Notes under the pieces: generated by a model
The model's database searches: none
Seen by the model: the letters and a program-made list of their open reading frames with translations, nothing else
Told to the model about the DNA's origin: nothing
In this document: one piece after another, positions 1-8,752 of the stretch
Numbering within the stretch: the first letter of the stretch is position 1
Layout: every line of letters starts with the position of its first letter
Position numbers and translations under genes: made by a program
Assembly: GCF_039614765.1 (NCBI RefSeq)
Contig: NZ_CP154879.1
Coordinates: 496,001-560,000 of the forward strand
Reading direction: 5' to 3'
Length of the DNA stretch: 64,000 bases
Source: Castellaniella sp. MT123
GTDB lineage: Bacteria; Pseudomonadota; Gammaproteobacteria; Burkholderiales; Burkholderiaceae_B

Positions 1-42
1 TAGTATCGGCTTTCCGGGCGGTTCCTTGTTGTGGTGACGAAC

Positions 43-963
43 ATGCAGTCTTTGTGGATGTTGCTGGCCTGCGCAATGTTCGCCACGATGGGGGCTTTCG
101 TGAAGGTGGCGGCCGACCTGGGCGCCACTCTCCCGGAAATCGTCCTGTTTCGCGGCATTCCGTCCGTCCTGTTGCTGTTCTTCTGGGCGCGCTCCACCCG
201 GCGGACGATCCGGCCCCCCAGCTGGCGCCTGCACGTCTGGCGCAACCTCAGTGGGATCACATCCATGTGGCTGGGGTTCTACGCGCTGTTTTATTTGCCG
301 CTGCCCACTGCTACCAGCCTCAATTACACGGCACCTCTGTTCATTGCCGGATGGCTGTTGTTCTTTGGCGGCGCCCAGCGCGATCCGGTGCGGGTGCTGG
401 CTGTTCTCGCCGGCTTTTTGGGGGTGCTGGGCATCCTGCGGCCCAGTATCGAGCACGATCAATGGTTCGCCGCGCTGATGGGGCTTGGGGCGGGCTGTCT
501 GGCCGCGATCGCCATGATGCAGATTCGTCAGCTGGGCCAGATCGGTGAGCCGGAATGGCGCACCGTGCTGTTGTTTTCCACCGGGGTGTGCATCAGCGGC
601 ATTGTGGGCATCGCGTTTCAGGGCTGGCACACGTCCAACCCCCTGGCCCTGCTGGCGCTGACCGGGCTGGGCCTGGCGGGCCTGGTGGGGCAGCTGACCA
701 TGACACGGGCGTTCGGACTGGGGTCAACCCTGTTGACGGCGGCGCTGCAGTACATGACCATCATCTTTGCCGCCCTGATTGGCATCGTGTTTTGGGGTGA
801 TCGACTGGCGCCGCTGGCCTGGACCGGCATCGCGCTGATCATCGGCTCCGGGCTGCTGTCGGTCTGGCGCACGCACTCCGAGTCCCGTACCCTGCGGGGT
901 CGGGATGCGGCTGCGTCACAGTTAGGGATTTCGCAGACGACCCAGGAGACCAATCCATCATGA
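43..963 (+). CDS. EamA/DMT-family transporter
   Basis: Predicted inner-membrane permease of the drug/metabolite transporter superfamily. The protein is about 306 residues and almost entirely hydrophobic, with roughly ten membrane segments arranged as two EamA repeats. The second repeat shows the usual Gly-rich segment (LGLAGLVGQLTMTRAFGLG). The substrate cannot be read from sequence; relatives export metabolites or amino acids. I chose the ATG at 43 because GGTGA lies five bases upstream; a GTG at 31 would add four residues but lacks a good ribosome site. The stop overlaps the start of the sulfurtransferase gene by ATGA, so the two are probably cotranscribed. The family call is firm and the function is open. 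Confidence 0.85.
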   Translation: MQSLWMLLACAMFATMGAFVKVAADLGATLPEIVLFRGIPSVLLLFFWARSTRRTIRPPSWRLHVWRNLSGITSMWLGFYALFYLPLPTATSLNYTAPLFIAGWLLFFGGAQRDPVRVLAVLAGFLGVLGILRPSIEHDQWFAALMGLGAGCLAAIAMMQIRQLGQIGEPEWRTVLLFSTGVCISGIVGIAFQGWHTSNPLALLALTGLGLAGLVGQLTMTRAFGLGSTLLTAALQYMTIIFAALIGIVFWGDRLAPLAWTGIALIIGSGLLSVWRTHSESRTLRGRDAAASQLGISQTTQETNPS

Positions 964-1826
964 CCGACTTACTGATTCAAGCCGAAACCCTGCGCGATCG
1001 TCTGGCCCGGCCAGGTTGCCTGGTTTTCGACGTGCGCCATGATCTGGCGGATCATCATGCCGGCCGTCGGGCCTACGAGGCGGGCCATATTCCCGGCGCC
1101 TTGTATCTGGATCATGAAACGCAGTTGTCCGCGTTGCGTACGGGTCACAACGGTCGTCATCCTTTGCCCGATCGGGCGGATTTGGCGGCGTTGCTGCGCG
1201 CTCAGGGACTAACGGCGCGTTCGGACGTGGTCGTCTACGACGCCAGCAACAGCATGTTCGCCGCGCACCTGTGGTGGATGCTGCGCTGGCTCGGGCATGA
1301 CTCCGTGTCCGTGCTCGATGGTGGCTGGGCCGCGTGGCAGGCTCTGGGCGCAGGCATCGAAACCGGGGTGCGGACCGCCTCGGTCAGCGAGGCGCAGGCC
1401 GTGCAAAGCCTGGCGTCATCGGGCAAGCCGTCCATGCCGGTGGTCGATGCGCGGGCCGTGCTGGCCAATCTCGACGAACCCCGCTTTACCGTGCTCGACG
1501 CCCGGGCGCCGGATCGCTACAGCGGCGAGGCCGAGTCCATCGACCCCGTTGGCGGGCATATCCCTGGTGCCGTGAACCGACCCTTTGCCCTGAATGTCGA
1601 ACCTGATGGGCATTTCAAATCACCGGCCCGCCTGCGCCAGGAATTCGAGTCGTTGCTGGGTGACCGGCTGGATCATGGCATCGTGCATCAGTGCGGATCC
1701 GGCATCACTGCGTGCCATAACGTGTTTGCGATGGAACTGGCCGGCCTGCGCGGCTCGGCCCTGTATCCCGGATCCTGGAGCGAATGGTGCAGCGATTCCA
1801 GCCGGCCCGTGGCGCGCGGCAACTGA
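960..1826 (+). CDS. sseA: 3-mercaptopyruvate sulfurtransferase (tandem rhodanese)
   Basis: Two rhodanese domains make up this 288-residue cytoplasmic enzyme, the usual length for the family. Each domain has a signature GHIPGA segment. The catalytic cysteine is near residue 245 in the loop CGSGITA. A CG(S/T)G-V/I-T loop is typical of 3-mercaptopyruvate sulfurtransferases, whereas thiosulfate sulfurtransferases have CRKGVT, so mercaptopyruvate is the likelier donor. The start overlaps the stop of the EamA transporter (ATGA), which implies translational coupling. It converges with the Rieske oxygenase gene with only 17 bases between stops. Substrate preference is inferred from the loop alone. 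Confidence 0.88.
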   Translation: MTDLLIQAETLRDRLARPGCLVFDVRHDLADHHAGRRAYEAGHIPGALYLDHETQLSALRTGHNGRHPLPDRADLAALLRAQGLTARSDVVVYDASNSMFAAHLWWMLRWLGHDSVSVLDGGWAAWQALGAGIETGVRTASVSEAQAVQSLASSGKPSMPVVDARAVLANLDEPRFTVLDARAPDRYSGEAESIDPVGGHIPGAVNRPFALNVEPDGHFKSPARLRQEFESLLGDRLDHGIVHQCGSGITACHNVFAMELAGLRGSALYPGSWSEWCSDSSRPVARGN

Positions 1827-1843
1827 TCCGTGCAATGCGCGGG

Positions 1844-2995
1844 CTACGCCTGCAAACCGTCAATGCTGTTCATCATCCGGCGGTACCAGGCATGGAAGTG
1901 CGCCATGCCGTCTTCCAGCGGACTTTGGTAGGGTCCGCATTCGCTGGTGCCGCGTTCCATCAGGGCGCGGCGCCCGGCATCCATCCGTTCCCCGATTTCG
2001 TCGTCCTCGATGGCGGTTTCCAGATAGGCGGCCCGTTGCGCGTCGACGAACTCGCGCTCGAAGGCCACGATCTCCTCGGGGTAATAGAACTCGATGACGT
2101 TGACCGTTTCCTGCGGGCCGACCGGGTGTAGCGTGGACAGCACCAGCACGTGCGGGTAGAGCTCGATCATGTGGGTGGGGAAATAGGTCACCCAGATGGC
2201 GCCGAAATCGGGTGTCGCCCCGGATCGGTATTGCAACAGACGATCATGCCACTGCCGGTACACCTGGGTACCTGGCTGGCCCAGCGCCTGATTGACGCCC
2301 ACGCGCTGCATGCTGTGGAACTCGCCGAATTCCCAGCTCAGGTCGTCGCAGGTCACGAACTGCCCGAGCCCCGGGTGGAAGGGGCCGACATGATAGTCCT
2401 CCAGGTAGACCTCGATGAAGGTCTTCCAGTTGTAGTGGCAGGCATGGACTTCGACGTGGTCCAGCTGGTAGTCGGAAAAATCGAATTCCGGGCGGGCGAA
2501 CAGGCCGCCCAGGTCCTGGCTGACGTTGCGCGGACCTTCAAACAGCAGGCCATGGCAGCGTTGCAGCGGGAACTCGGCCAGCTTTAGGTCCGGCTTCTCG
2601 GGGAACAAGGGGGCGTCCAGCAACTGGCCCTGGGTGTCGTAGCTCCAGTGGTGCACCGGGCACAAGATGCGCCCGCCCGTCTGGCACAGATTGCCCGAGG
2701 CGCAGGATGTGTCGCGGCCAGTCTGGCTGCCCAGCATCAGGGCCTGGCGATGGCGGCATACGTTGGACAGCAGGCGGATGTCATGACGGTCGCGCAGCAG
2801 CACGCGTCCGCCGCCTTCGTGGGTCAGGGTGCGCCAGTCGCCCGGTTCCGGGACCATGTGTTCATGCCCGACGTAGCGTGCACTGTGGGCGAAGATCCGT
2901 GCGCGTTCCTGTTCCAGGATCGCAGGGTCGAAATAATGCCGTACGGGAAGCTGGCTGGCCAGATCCGCACCGGAAGGGATGGTTGGGTAGCTCAT
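1844..2995 (-). CDS. Rieske non-heme iron oxygenase, alpha-subunit type
   Basis: Ring-hydroxylating dioxygenase alpha-subunit family protein of 383 residues. The N-terminal Rieske domain carries C80-x-H82 and C112-x2-H115 as [2Fe-2S] ligands. The catalytic domain shows the mononuclear-iron motif around N189, D200, H202 and H207 (EDYHVGPFH), with a further acidic cluster (EDDEIGER) near the C-terminus. The spacing between the two Rieske ligand pairs is 29 residues, longer than the classical 15-17. I recall a betaproteobacterial subfamily with a similar insertion. The start is ATG 2995 behind AGGGGG; an open frame continues upstream but lacks Rieske-family sequence. No ferredoxin, reductase or beta subunit lies nearby, so the electron donor and substrate are unknown. 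Confidence 0.85.
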   Translation of the reverse strand: MSYPTIPSGADLASQLPVRHYFDPAILEQERARIFAHSARYVGHEHMVPEPGDWRTLTHEGGGRVLLRDRHDIRLLSNVCRHRQALMLGSQTGRDTSCASGNLCQTGGRILCPVHHWSYDTQGQLLDAPLFPEKPDLKLAEFPLQRCHGLLFEGPRNVSQDLGGLFARPEFDFSDYQLDHVEVHACHYNWKTFIEVYLEDYHVGPFHPGLGQFVTCDDLSWEFGEFHSMQRVGVNQALGQPGTQVYRQWHDRLLQYRSGATPDFGAIWVTYFPTHMIELYPHVLVLSTLHPVGPQETVNVIEFYYPEEIVAFEREFVDAQRAAYLETAIEDDEIGERMDAGRRALMERGTSECGPYQSPLEDGMAHFHAWYRRMMNSIDGLQA

Positions 2996-3091
2996 GGTTC
3001 CCCCTGCGGGAAAGGAGCCGGCCGGCCAAAAATGCCACGGCTGGCAGGGGCCAAAATTGTACCTCAGCCCAAAAACACCGGAAAAAGCGGT

Positions 3092-3120
3092 TTCATGGCG
3101 CGTCGGGGTTCTCGTACAAT
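3092..3120 (+). promoter_or_regulatory. candidate promoter for xseB-ispA-dxs-folE2
   Basis: TACAAT at 3115-3120 is a good -10 hexamer. A weak -35 (TTCATG, 3092-3097) lies 17 bases before it. The xseB start codon follows 30 bases later. It lies in the only sizeable gap upstream of the xseB operon. The weak -35 keeps confidence low. Confidence 0.35.
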
Positions 3121-3149
3121 CCAGTCTGGAACCCAAAGACGAAACCCCC

Positions 3150-3428
3150 ATGGTCGACGATCAAAACTCGTTGCGCGCGGATGTGGCGCAACCCGAAGAG
3201 GCATTGCCGCAGGACTTCGAATCGGCGCTGGCCGAGCTCGAGTCGCTGGCCGGCCGCATGAGCGATGGCACGCTGGGGCTGGAGGAATCCATCGCCCTGT
3301 ATCAGCGTGGTGTCGCGCTGGCGCGCGTATGCCAGCAGCGGCTCGAGGCCGCCGAACAGCAGGTCCAGGTGCTGCAGGGCCAGTTGCTGGAACCCTTTGC
3401 CGGCGCCAACGACCAGGACGCGTCATGA
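3150..3428 (+). CDS. xseB: exodeoxyribonuclease VII small subunit
   Basis: XseB is the small subunit of exonuclease VII, which degrades single-stranded DNA in complex with XseA. The 92-residue product contains the family core (FESALAELESLAGRM followed by LEESIALYQRG) after a short acidic N-terminal extension, so it is slightly longer than the usual 75-85 residues. The ATG at 3150 starts just before the conserved region. An open frame continues further upstream to 2994, but that stretch is non-coding spacer. The stop overlaps the ispA start (ATGA at 3425). XseB-IspA-Dxs is a common arrangement in Proteobacteria. XseA is not in this window. Confidence 0.93.
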   Translation: MVDDQNSLRADVAQPEEALPQDFESALAELESLAGRMSDGTLGLEESIALYQRGVALARVCQQRLEAAEQQVQVLQGQLLEPFAGANDQDAS

Positions 3429-4345
3429 GTCCGGCACAGGGCGGTTTTGAACAATGGTTGCAGGATACCGTAGAGCGCACCGGCGCCGTCCTGGACGAAC
3501 TGCTGCCTCCCATCGAGGACGCGGGTCCCGCGCGTTTGCACGAAGCGATGCGCTATGCCGTGCTCGGTCCGGGCAAGCGTGTGCGCGCCGCCCTGGTGCA
3601 TGCGGCGGGCGAGGCCAGCCACATGCCCGGCGTGGCGGCGGGCGCCCAGGAACTCGCACTGGATGGCGCTGCGGCCGCGGTCGAACTCATCCATGCGTAT
3701 TCCCTGATCCACGACGATCTGCCCTGCATGGATAATGACGATATGCGGCGCGGCCGCCCGACGGTTCATCGGCAGTTCGACGACGAAGCGCTGGCCATGC
3801 TGGCGGGCGATGCCCTGCAGCCGCTGGCGTTCGATTGTCTTGCGCAGATGCCGATCGCGCCGGCGCTGATTGTGCAGGCCGTGCAACTGCTTGCGCGCGC
3901 GGCTGGCAGCGACGGCATGGTGGGGGGGCAGGCCATCGACTGCGCCAGCGTCGGGCAGCCCCTGCCGATCGAGGCGCTGCAGCGCATGCACCGCATGAAA
4001 ACAGGCGCATTGCTCGAAGCCAGCGTGCTGCTGGGCGGTGTGGTGGCAGGGGCCAGTTCGACCGTGCGCACGGGCCTGGAAACCTATGCCTCGGCGATGG
4101 GGCTGGCGTTTCAGGTCGTGGATGATATTCTCGACGTGACGGCTGATTCGGCGACGCTGGGCAAGACCGCCGGCAAGGATGCCGCGCAGGGCAAGCCCAC
4201 CTATGTGTCCATCATGGGACTGGATGGTTCCCGCGAACTGCTGCTGAATCTGCGCGAGGCGGCGCACGGCGCGCTGCTGCCGCTCGGCCCTTCGGCGTGC
4301 CGACTGCGGGAACTGGCCGATTACATCATCGGCCGCACGCATTGA
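3425..4345 (+). CDS. ispA: (2E,6E)-farnesyl diphosphate synthase
   Basis: IspA is a cytoplasmic short-chain trans-prenyltransferase that condenses IPP with DMAPP and then geranyl diphosphate to give farnesyl diphosphate. The 306-residue protein has the first aspartate-rich motif [10 protein letters not shown] at about residues 96-105 and the second, DDILD, at about 233-237. The GxGKRxR segment (GPGKRVRA) for IPP binding is near residue 48. It overlaps xseB upstream and is followed by dxs after 29 bases. Its product would feed the hpnCDE squalene genes at 20.7-23.7 kb as well as quinone and undecaprenyl pathways. Confidence 0.95.
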   Translation: MSPAQGGFEQWLQDTVERTGAVLDELLPPIEDAGPARLHEAMRYAVLGPGKRVRAALVHAAGEASHMPGVAAGAQELALDGAAAAVELIHAYSLIHDDLPCMDNDDMRRGRPTVHRQFDDEALAMLAGDALQPLAFDCLAQMPIAPALIVQAVQLLARAAGSDGMVGGQAIDCASVGQPLPIEALQRMHRMKTGALLEASVLLGGVVAGASSTVRTGLETYASAMGLAFQVVDDILDVTADSATLGKTAGKDAAQGKPTYVSIMGLDGSRELLLNLREAAHGALLPLGPSACRLRELADYIIGRTH

Positions 4346-4374
4346 TCGGCCGCGCAGCAATGACTGAAAGCATC

Positions 4375-6237
4375 ATGACAACAACTCTACTGGAAGAGAT
4401 CGACTCGCCCGCCGATCTGCGTCGCCTGGATCGGCGCGCACTGAAGGATCTGGCGGTGGAATTGCGTGCGTTCGTGCTGGATTCGGTGGCGCGCACCGGC
4501 GGGCACCTGTCGTCGAACCTGGGGACGGTGGAACTCACCCTGGCGCTGCATTATGTCTTCAACACGCCGGACGATCGCCTGATCTGGGACGTGGGCCACC
4601 AATCCTATCCGCACAAGATCCTGACCGGCCGGCGCGATGCCATGGCCGGGCTGCGCCAGCATGGCGGCATCTCGGGTTTTCCCAAGCGCAGCGAGTCTCC
4701 CTACGACGCATTCGGCACGGCGCACTCGTCCACGTCGATCTCGGCCGCGCTCGGGATGGCGGTGGCGGCGCGCAATGCCGGGCTCGACCGCCAGCACATC
4801 GCCGTGATCGGCGACGGCGCCATGAGCGCCGGCATGGCCTTCGAGGCGCTGAACAACGCCGGCGTGACGCCCGATGTGAATCTGCTGGTGGTGCTCAACG
4901 ACAACGACATGTCGATCTCGCCGCCGGTCGGCGCGTTGAACTACTATTTCGCGCGCTTGCTGTCGGGGCAGTTCTATGCGCGTGCGAAAAACATGGGGCG
5001 CGCGATGCTGCAGCACGTGCCGCCGGTGCTGACGCTGGCGCGCAAGCTCGAAGGCCACGCCAAGGGCATGCTGTCGCCTGCCACGCTGTTCGAGGAACTC
5101 GGGTTCAACTACATGGGGCCGATCGACGGCCACGACCTGGAGGTCCTCATCCCCACGATGGAAAACCTGCGCGCCTTGCGCGGCCTGCAGTTCCTGCACG
5201 TCGTCACGCGCAAGGGCCAGGGCTACAAATTGGCGGAAGCCGACCCCGTGCTCTATCACGGGCCGGGCAAATTCGACCCGTCGATCGGCATCCAGAAGCC
5301 CGCGCAACCCGCTCGCCAGACCTTCACCCAGGTGTTCGGCCGCTGGCTGTGCGACATGGCCGCAGCCGATACGCGGCTGGTGGGCATTACGCCCGCCATG
5401 CGCGAGGGCAGCGGGCTGGTCGAGTTCGAACGCCGTTTCCCCCGGCGCTATTTCGATGTGGGCATTGCCGAGCAGCACGCCGTGACCTTTGCCGCCGGCC
5501 TGGCATGCGAGGGTTGCAAGCCCGTCGTCGCGATCTATTCCACATTCCTGCAGCGTGGCTATGATCAACTGATCCATGATGTGGCGCTGCAGAATCTGGA
5601 CGTCACCTTCGCCCTGGATCGTGCCGGCATCGTCGGCGCCGATGGCGCCACCCACGCCGGCAACTATGACATCGCGTATCTGCGCTGCATCCCGAACATG
5701 GTGGTGGCCACTCCATCGGACGAACTCGAGGCGCGCCTGCTGCTCAATACCTGTTATCTGCATCCTGGCCCTGCGGCGGTGCGCTACCCGCGTGGTGCGG
5801 GCTGCGGCGCCGAGCCGGGTGACAACCTGGAACCTGTCGAGATCGGCCGCGCGGTCGTCCGGCGGCAGGGGCGGGACGTCGCCTTGCTAGTGTTCGGCAC
5901 CCTGCTGCCGCAGGCTGCGCAAGCCGCCGAGGCGCTGGATGCCACGCTGGTGGACATGCGCTTCGTCAAACCGCTGGACGAGGCTTTGCTGGCGCAACTG
6001 GCGGGCACGCACCGCCTGTTCGTGACGATCGAGGAAGCCGCGGTCATGGGCGGCGCCGGCAGCGCAGTTGTGGAATACTTCAACCGGGATGCGATCATTC
6101 GCCCGGTCCTGCAGCTGGGCCTGCCGGATGAATTCATCGATCACGGGGACCAGAAGGCGATCCTGGCCGGGCTCGGCCTCGATGCCCGAGGGATCGAGGC
6201 GTCGATACGCCAACGTTTGGAAAGGACAAGTTCATGA
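4375..6237 (+). CDS. dxs: 1-deoxy-D-xylulose-5-phosphate synthase
   Basis: Dxs is the thiamine-diphosphate enzyme that joins pyruvate and glyceraldehyde 3-phosphate in the first step of the MEP isoprenoid pathway. The product is 620 residues, the usual size. The ThDP/magnesium motif [18 protein letters not shown] begins near residue 146. N-terminal histidines ([17 protein letters not shown]) and the central transketolase segment (GADGATHAG) are intact. I prefer ATG 4375 (MTTTLLEEI) because family N-termini align there and GAAAG precedes it; ATG 4360 is an alternative. The stop overlaps the folE2 start (ATGA). Confidence 0.95.
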   Translation: MTTTLLEEIDSPADLRRLDRRALKDLAVELRAFVLDSVARTGGHLSSNLGTVELTLALHYVFNTPDDRLIWDVGHQSYPHKILTGRRDAMAGLRQHGGISGFPKRSESPYDAFGTAHSSTSISAALGMAVAARNAGLDRQHIAVIGDGAMSAGMAFEALNNAGVTPDVNLLVVLNDNDMSISPPVGALNYYFARLLSGQFYARAKNMGRAMLQHVPPVLTLARKLEGHAKGMLSPATLFEELGFNYMGPIDGHDLEVLIPTMENLRALRGLQFLHVVTRKGQGYKLAEADPVLYHGPGKFDPSIGIQKPAQPARQTFTQVFGRWLCDMAAADTRLVGITPAMREGSGLVEFERRFPRRYFDVGIAEQHAVTFAAGLACEGCKPVVAIYSTFLQRGYDQLIHDVALQNLDVTFALDRAGIVGADGATHAGNYDIAYLRCIPNMVVATPSDELEARLLLNTCYLHPGPAAVRYPRGAGCGAEPGDNLEPVEIGRAVVRRQGRDVALLVFGTLLPQAAQAAEALDATLVDMRFVKPLDEALLAQLAGTHRLFVTIEEAAVMGGAGSAVVEYFNRDAIIRPVLQLGLPDEFIDHGDQKAILAGLGLDARGIEASIRQRLERTSS

Positions 6238-7043
6238 ACACCGTGCTGGATCCGGCGGTCATCGCCATGCCGGACGTGCAAAGCAGTGCCGATACGCGCC
6301 ATATCGCCATTCAGCGGGTCGGTGTGCGCGGCGTGCGCCACCCCCTGCTGGTGGCGGGCGCCGCGCAGCCGCAGGCCACCATCGCAGATTGGGAAATGAC
6401 CGTCGCCTTGCCGGCCGAGGAAAAGGGCACCCATATGTCGCGTTTCATCGCGCTGCTGGAAGCCCACCGCGCCGAGCCGATGACACCGGCATCGATGTGC
6501 GCCATGGCGCAGGCCATGCTGGATCTGCTGCAGGCCGACGCCGGCGACATGACGGCCCGCTTTCCGTATTTCGTGGAAAAATCGGCCCCTGTTTCCGGCG
6601 TGCGCAGCCTGCTGGATTATCAGGTTGGCTGGGTCGTGCGCGCTCAGCGGGGGCGGTCGCCCCGGTTTTCCCTGTCCGTGCAGGTGCCGGTGACCAGCCT
6701 GTGCCCGTGCTCAAAGGCGATTTCGGAATACGGCGCGCACAATCAGCGTTCGCACGTCACGGTGCGCGTGGATTGCGAGGCCGATCGGGCCCCGGCGCTC
6801 GACGATCTGATCCGGCGCATCGAGGCACAGGCCTCGTCCGAACTCTGGGGCCTGCTCAAGCGCGCCGATGAAAAATTCGTCACGGAGCGCGCTTATGAAA
6901 ACCCGAAGTTCGTCGAAGACCTGGTGCGCGACGTGGCCGTGATGCTGCAGCGCCTGCCCGGCGTGACCGCCTACGAGGTCGAGGCGGAAAATTTCGAGTC
7001 GATCCACAATCATTCGGCGTATGCGATGGTGCGCAGCCACTGA
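6234..7043 (+). CDS. folE2: GTP cyclohydrolase FolE2 (type IB)
   Basis: FolE2 converts GTP to 7,8-dihydroneopterin triphosphate, the first step of tetrahydrofolate synthesis, as a metal-flexible alternative to zinc-dependent FolE. The 269-residue protein has the signature [20 protein letters not shown], with Cys157 and Cys159, and a C-terminal SIHNHSAYA. FolE2 is often kept for zinc limitation, but no Zur-like site was recognised here. It overlaps dxs by four bases, so it is likely expressed from the isoprenoid operon. Whether the genome also has folE cannot be judged. Confidence 0.93.
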   Translation: MNTVLDPAVIAMPDVQSSADTRHIAIQRVGVRGVRHPLLVAGAAQPQATIADWEMTVALPAEEKGTHMSRFIALLEAHRAEPMTPASMCAMAQAMLDLLQADAGDMTARFPYFVEKSAPVSGVRSLLDYQVGWVVRAQRGRSPRFSLSVQVPVTSLCPCSKAISEYGAHNQRSHVTVRVDCEADRAPALDDLIRRIEAQASSELWGLLKRADEKFVTERAYENPKFVEDLVRDVAVMLQRLPGVTAYEVEAENFESIHNHSAYAMVRSH

Positions 7044-7060
7044 TTGCCGATTGCTTGTGC

Positions 7061-7174
7061 TAGAATGCCGGGTTACTTGCTCGATCGTGCCTGGTGGTCA
7101 TTTTTGAAGATGACTGGAATCCCAGTGCCGACGGGCTGTCTGTCAACATCGCAGATATCCTTAAGGAGTCATTC
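7061..7174 (+). promoter_or_regulatory. rpsF operon promoter -10 and leader, candidate S6:S18-binding RNA
   Basis: TAGAAT at 7061-7066 followed by a GC-rich discriminator looks like a growth-regulated ribosomal-protein promoter, although no convincing -35 is visible. The roughly 100-base leader can fold two small hairpins: GTCAT/ATGAC, and ACTGG/CCAGT around an AATC loop. They are followed by a CCG-containing hairpin in GCCGACGGGC. Known rpsF leaders that bind the S6:S18 dimer expose a CCG trinucleotide. The match here is by eye only. A clear ribosome site (AAGGAG, 7164-7169) precedes the rpsF ATG. Confidence 0.35.
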
Positions 7175-7543
7175 ATGCGCCACTACGAAGTAGTGTTTAT
7201 CGTGCATCCCGATCAGAGCGAGCAGGTGCCCGCCATGATCGAGCGCTATTCAGCCATGGTCACAACCCACGGCGGTCAGATCCATCGTGTCGAAGACTGG
7301 GGTCGCCGCCAGCTGGCCTACCCGATCCAGAAGCTCGTCAAGGCTCACTACGTCTGCTTCAACATCGAATGCGGCCAGGCCGCCCTCGACGAACTGGAGC
7401 ACTCGTTCCGCTACAACGACGCGATCCTGCGCCACCTGTTCGCCAAGACCAAGCACGCGCACACCGAACCTTCGATCATGATGAAGTCGGTCGAACGCGA
7501 AGAAGCCCGCAAGGCCTCCTCCGTCGAATCCTCGAATTCCTGA
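7175..7543 (+). CDS. rpsF: 30S ribosomal protein S6
   Basis: Ribosomal protein S6, 122 residues, binds 16S rRNA in the small-subunit platform together with S18. The family start [14 protein letters not shown] and the motif [14 protein letters not shown] are clear. The C-terminal tail after residue 100 is charged and variable, as in other Proteobacteria. The ATG at 7175 is set by AAGGAG six bases upstream; the reading frame stays open further 5' but that region is leader. It is the first gene of the conserved rpsF-priB-rpsR-rplI block. Confidence 0.97.
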   Translation: MRHYEVVFIVHPDQSEQVPAMIERYSAMVTTHGGQIHRVEDWGRRQLAYPIQKLVKAHYVCFNIECGQAALDELEHSFRYNDAILRHLFAKTKHAHTEPSIMMKSVEREEARKASSVESSNS

Positions 7544-7562
7544 TCCGGCGCTTGCGCGATCC

Positions 7563-7856
7563 GTGAACCGTGTCGAGCTGGCGGCGCACCTGGTTGAAAT
7601 CGAGCCCTTGCGCCACACACCGGCAGGCCTGCCGGTGCTGCGGATGCGAATGGAGCACGAATCCCAGGTTCTCGAAGCCGGCCTGTCCCGCAAGGTAACA
7701 CTGGGACTGAACGCGGTGGCCTTCGGAGATCCCGCGCTGGCCCTGGCCAAGTCCCCTGTGGGCAGTCAGGTACGGATCGTCGGATTTCTGGCCCCGCAGC
7801 GACAAGGATCGGATCGGCTGGTGTTGCATATCCAGCAGATCGTGCAAGCACACTGA
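7563..7856 (+). CDS. priB: primosomal replication protein N (PriB)
   Basis: PriB is a small single-stranded-DNA-binding OB-fold protein that helps PriA restart replication at stalled forks. The product is 97 residues, close to the usual 100, and starts at a GTG with the family N-terminus MNRVELAAHLVEIEPLRHTP. The position between rpsF and rpsR is diagnostic. Beta- and gammaproteobacteria keep this order, so the call rests on both sequence and synteny. Confidence 0.93.
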   Translation: MNRVELAAHLVEIEPLRHTPAGLPVLRMRMEHESQVLEAGLSRKVTLGLNAVAFGDPALALAKSPVGSQVRIVGFLAPQRQGSDRLVLHIQQIVQAH

Positions 7857-7901
7857 ATGAACCCACCGGGCCAGGCCCGGAACCAGACAAAGGCAAACAT
7901 C

Positions 7902-8174
7902 ATGGCTTACTTCAAGAAGTCGAAAGAAAAACGCAAATTCGGGCAACAGAACCCGTTGTTCAAGCGGCGCAAGTTCTGCCGCTTCACGGTCGCCAAGGTC
8001 GAAGAGATCGACTACAAGGACCTGGACACCCTGCGCGATTTCATCCAGGAAAACGGCAAGATCATCCCGGCTCGTCTGACCGGCACCAAGGCGCACTATC
8101 AGCGCCAGCTGGACACCGCGATCAAGCGTGCGCGGTTCCTGGCCCTGTTGCCGTACACCGACAACCACAACTGA
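7902..8174 (+). CDS. rpsR: 30S ribosomal protein S18
   Basis: Ribosomal protein S18, 90 residues, partners S6 on the 16S rRNA platform. The conserved core is visible as [22 protein letters not shown] and the basic C-terminus [18 protein letters not shown]. The ATG at 7902 begins [13 protein letters not shown]; an in-frame ATG at 7857, right after the priB stop, would add 15 unrelated residues and is not favoured. It is cotranscribed with priB and rplI. Confidence 0.97.
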   Translation: MAYFKKSKEKRKFGQQNPLFKRRKFCRFTVAKVEEIDYKDLDTLRDFIQENGKIIPARLTGTKAHYQRQLDTAIKRARFLALLPYTDNHN

Positions 8175-8190
8175 TCCGAGGTCCCCTGTC

Positions 8191-8646
8191 ATGCAAGTCA
8201 TTCTGCTTGAAAAAGTCGTCAATCTCGGGAATTTGGGTGAAGTGGTCCGCGTGCGTGACGGCTATGCCCGCAACTACCTGATCCCGCAAAAGATCGCCCG
8301 CCGCGCCACCGAAGCGGCCCTGAAGGAATTCGAAGCCCGCCGCGCGGAACTCGAAAAGCACCAGGCCGAAAAGCTGGCCGCCGCGCAGGCGATGGCCGAG
8401 ACGCTGCACGGCTACGCGCTGATCATCAGCCAGAAGGCCGGTGTCGACGGTCGTCTGTTTGGTTCCGTCACCAACATGGACGTGGCCGCTGCCCTGCATA
8501 ACGCCGGTTTCACCGGCGTGCACAAGGGTCAGGTCCGCATGCCGGACGGCGCCATCAAGGCCGTGGGTGAGTTCCCGCTGCAGGTCGCGTTGCACGCCGA
8601 CGTGGTGGCCGACATCACCCTGACCGTGCAGGGCGAGATGGCCTGA
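8191..8646 (+). CDS. rplI: 50S ribosomal protein L9
   Basis: Ribosomal protein L9, 151 residues, binds 23S rRNA domain V and extends from the large subunit. The N-terminal domain is clear ([30 protein letters not shown]). It is followed by the long central helix ([24 protein letters not shown]) and the C-terminal RNA-binding domain with [11 protein letters not shown]. The ATG at 8191 starts exactly at the family N-terminus. It is the last gene of the ribosomal block; alternative hairpins and an intrinsic terminator follow within 90 bases. Confidence 0.97.
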   Translation: MQVILLEKVVNLGNLGEVVRVRDGYARNYLIPQKIARRATEAALKEFEARRAELEKHQAEKLAAAQAMAETLHGYALIISQKAGVDGRLFGSVTNMDVAAALHNAGFTGVHKGQVRMPDGAIKAVGEFPLQVALHADVVADITLTVQGEMA

Positions 8647-8701
8647 TCGCCATCCGGCGCCGTGCTACATTCCCTCTGCGGGAATGGCAGAGGCACCTCT
8701 G

Positions 8702-8730
8702 AAAAGGCCGGCGCCATGCCGGCCTTTTTT
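8702..8730 (+). terminator. intrinsic terminator after rplI, in the dnaB 5' region
   Basis: An 11-bp perfect stem (AAAAGGCCGGC pairing with GCCGGCCTTTT) around a five-base GCCAT loop is followed by more T residues, making a textbook Rho-independent terminator. It lies 56 bases after the rplI stop and 23 bases before the dnaB GTG. Smaller competing hairpins lie just upstream (8673-8701), so it may act as an attenuator for dnaB as well as an operon end. Confidence 0.88.
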
Positions 8731-8752
8731 CATTGATTCCGAGGACACCAAG

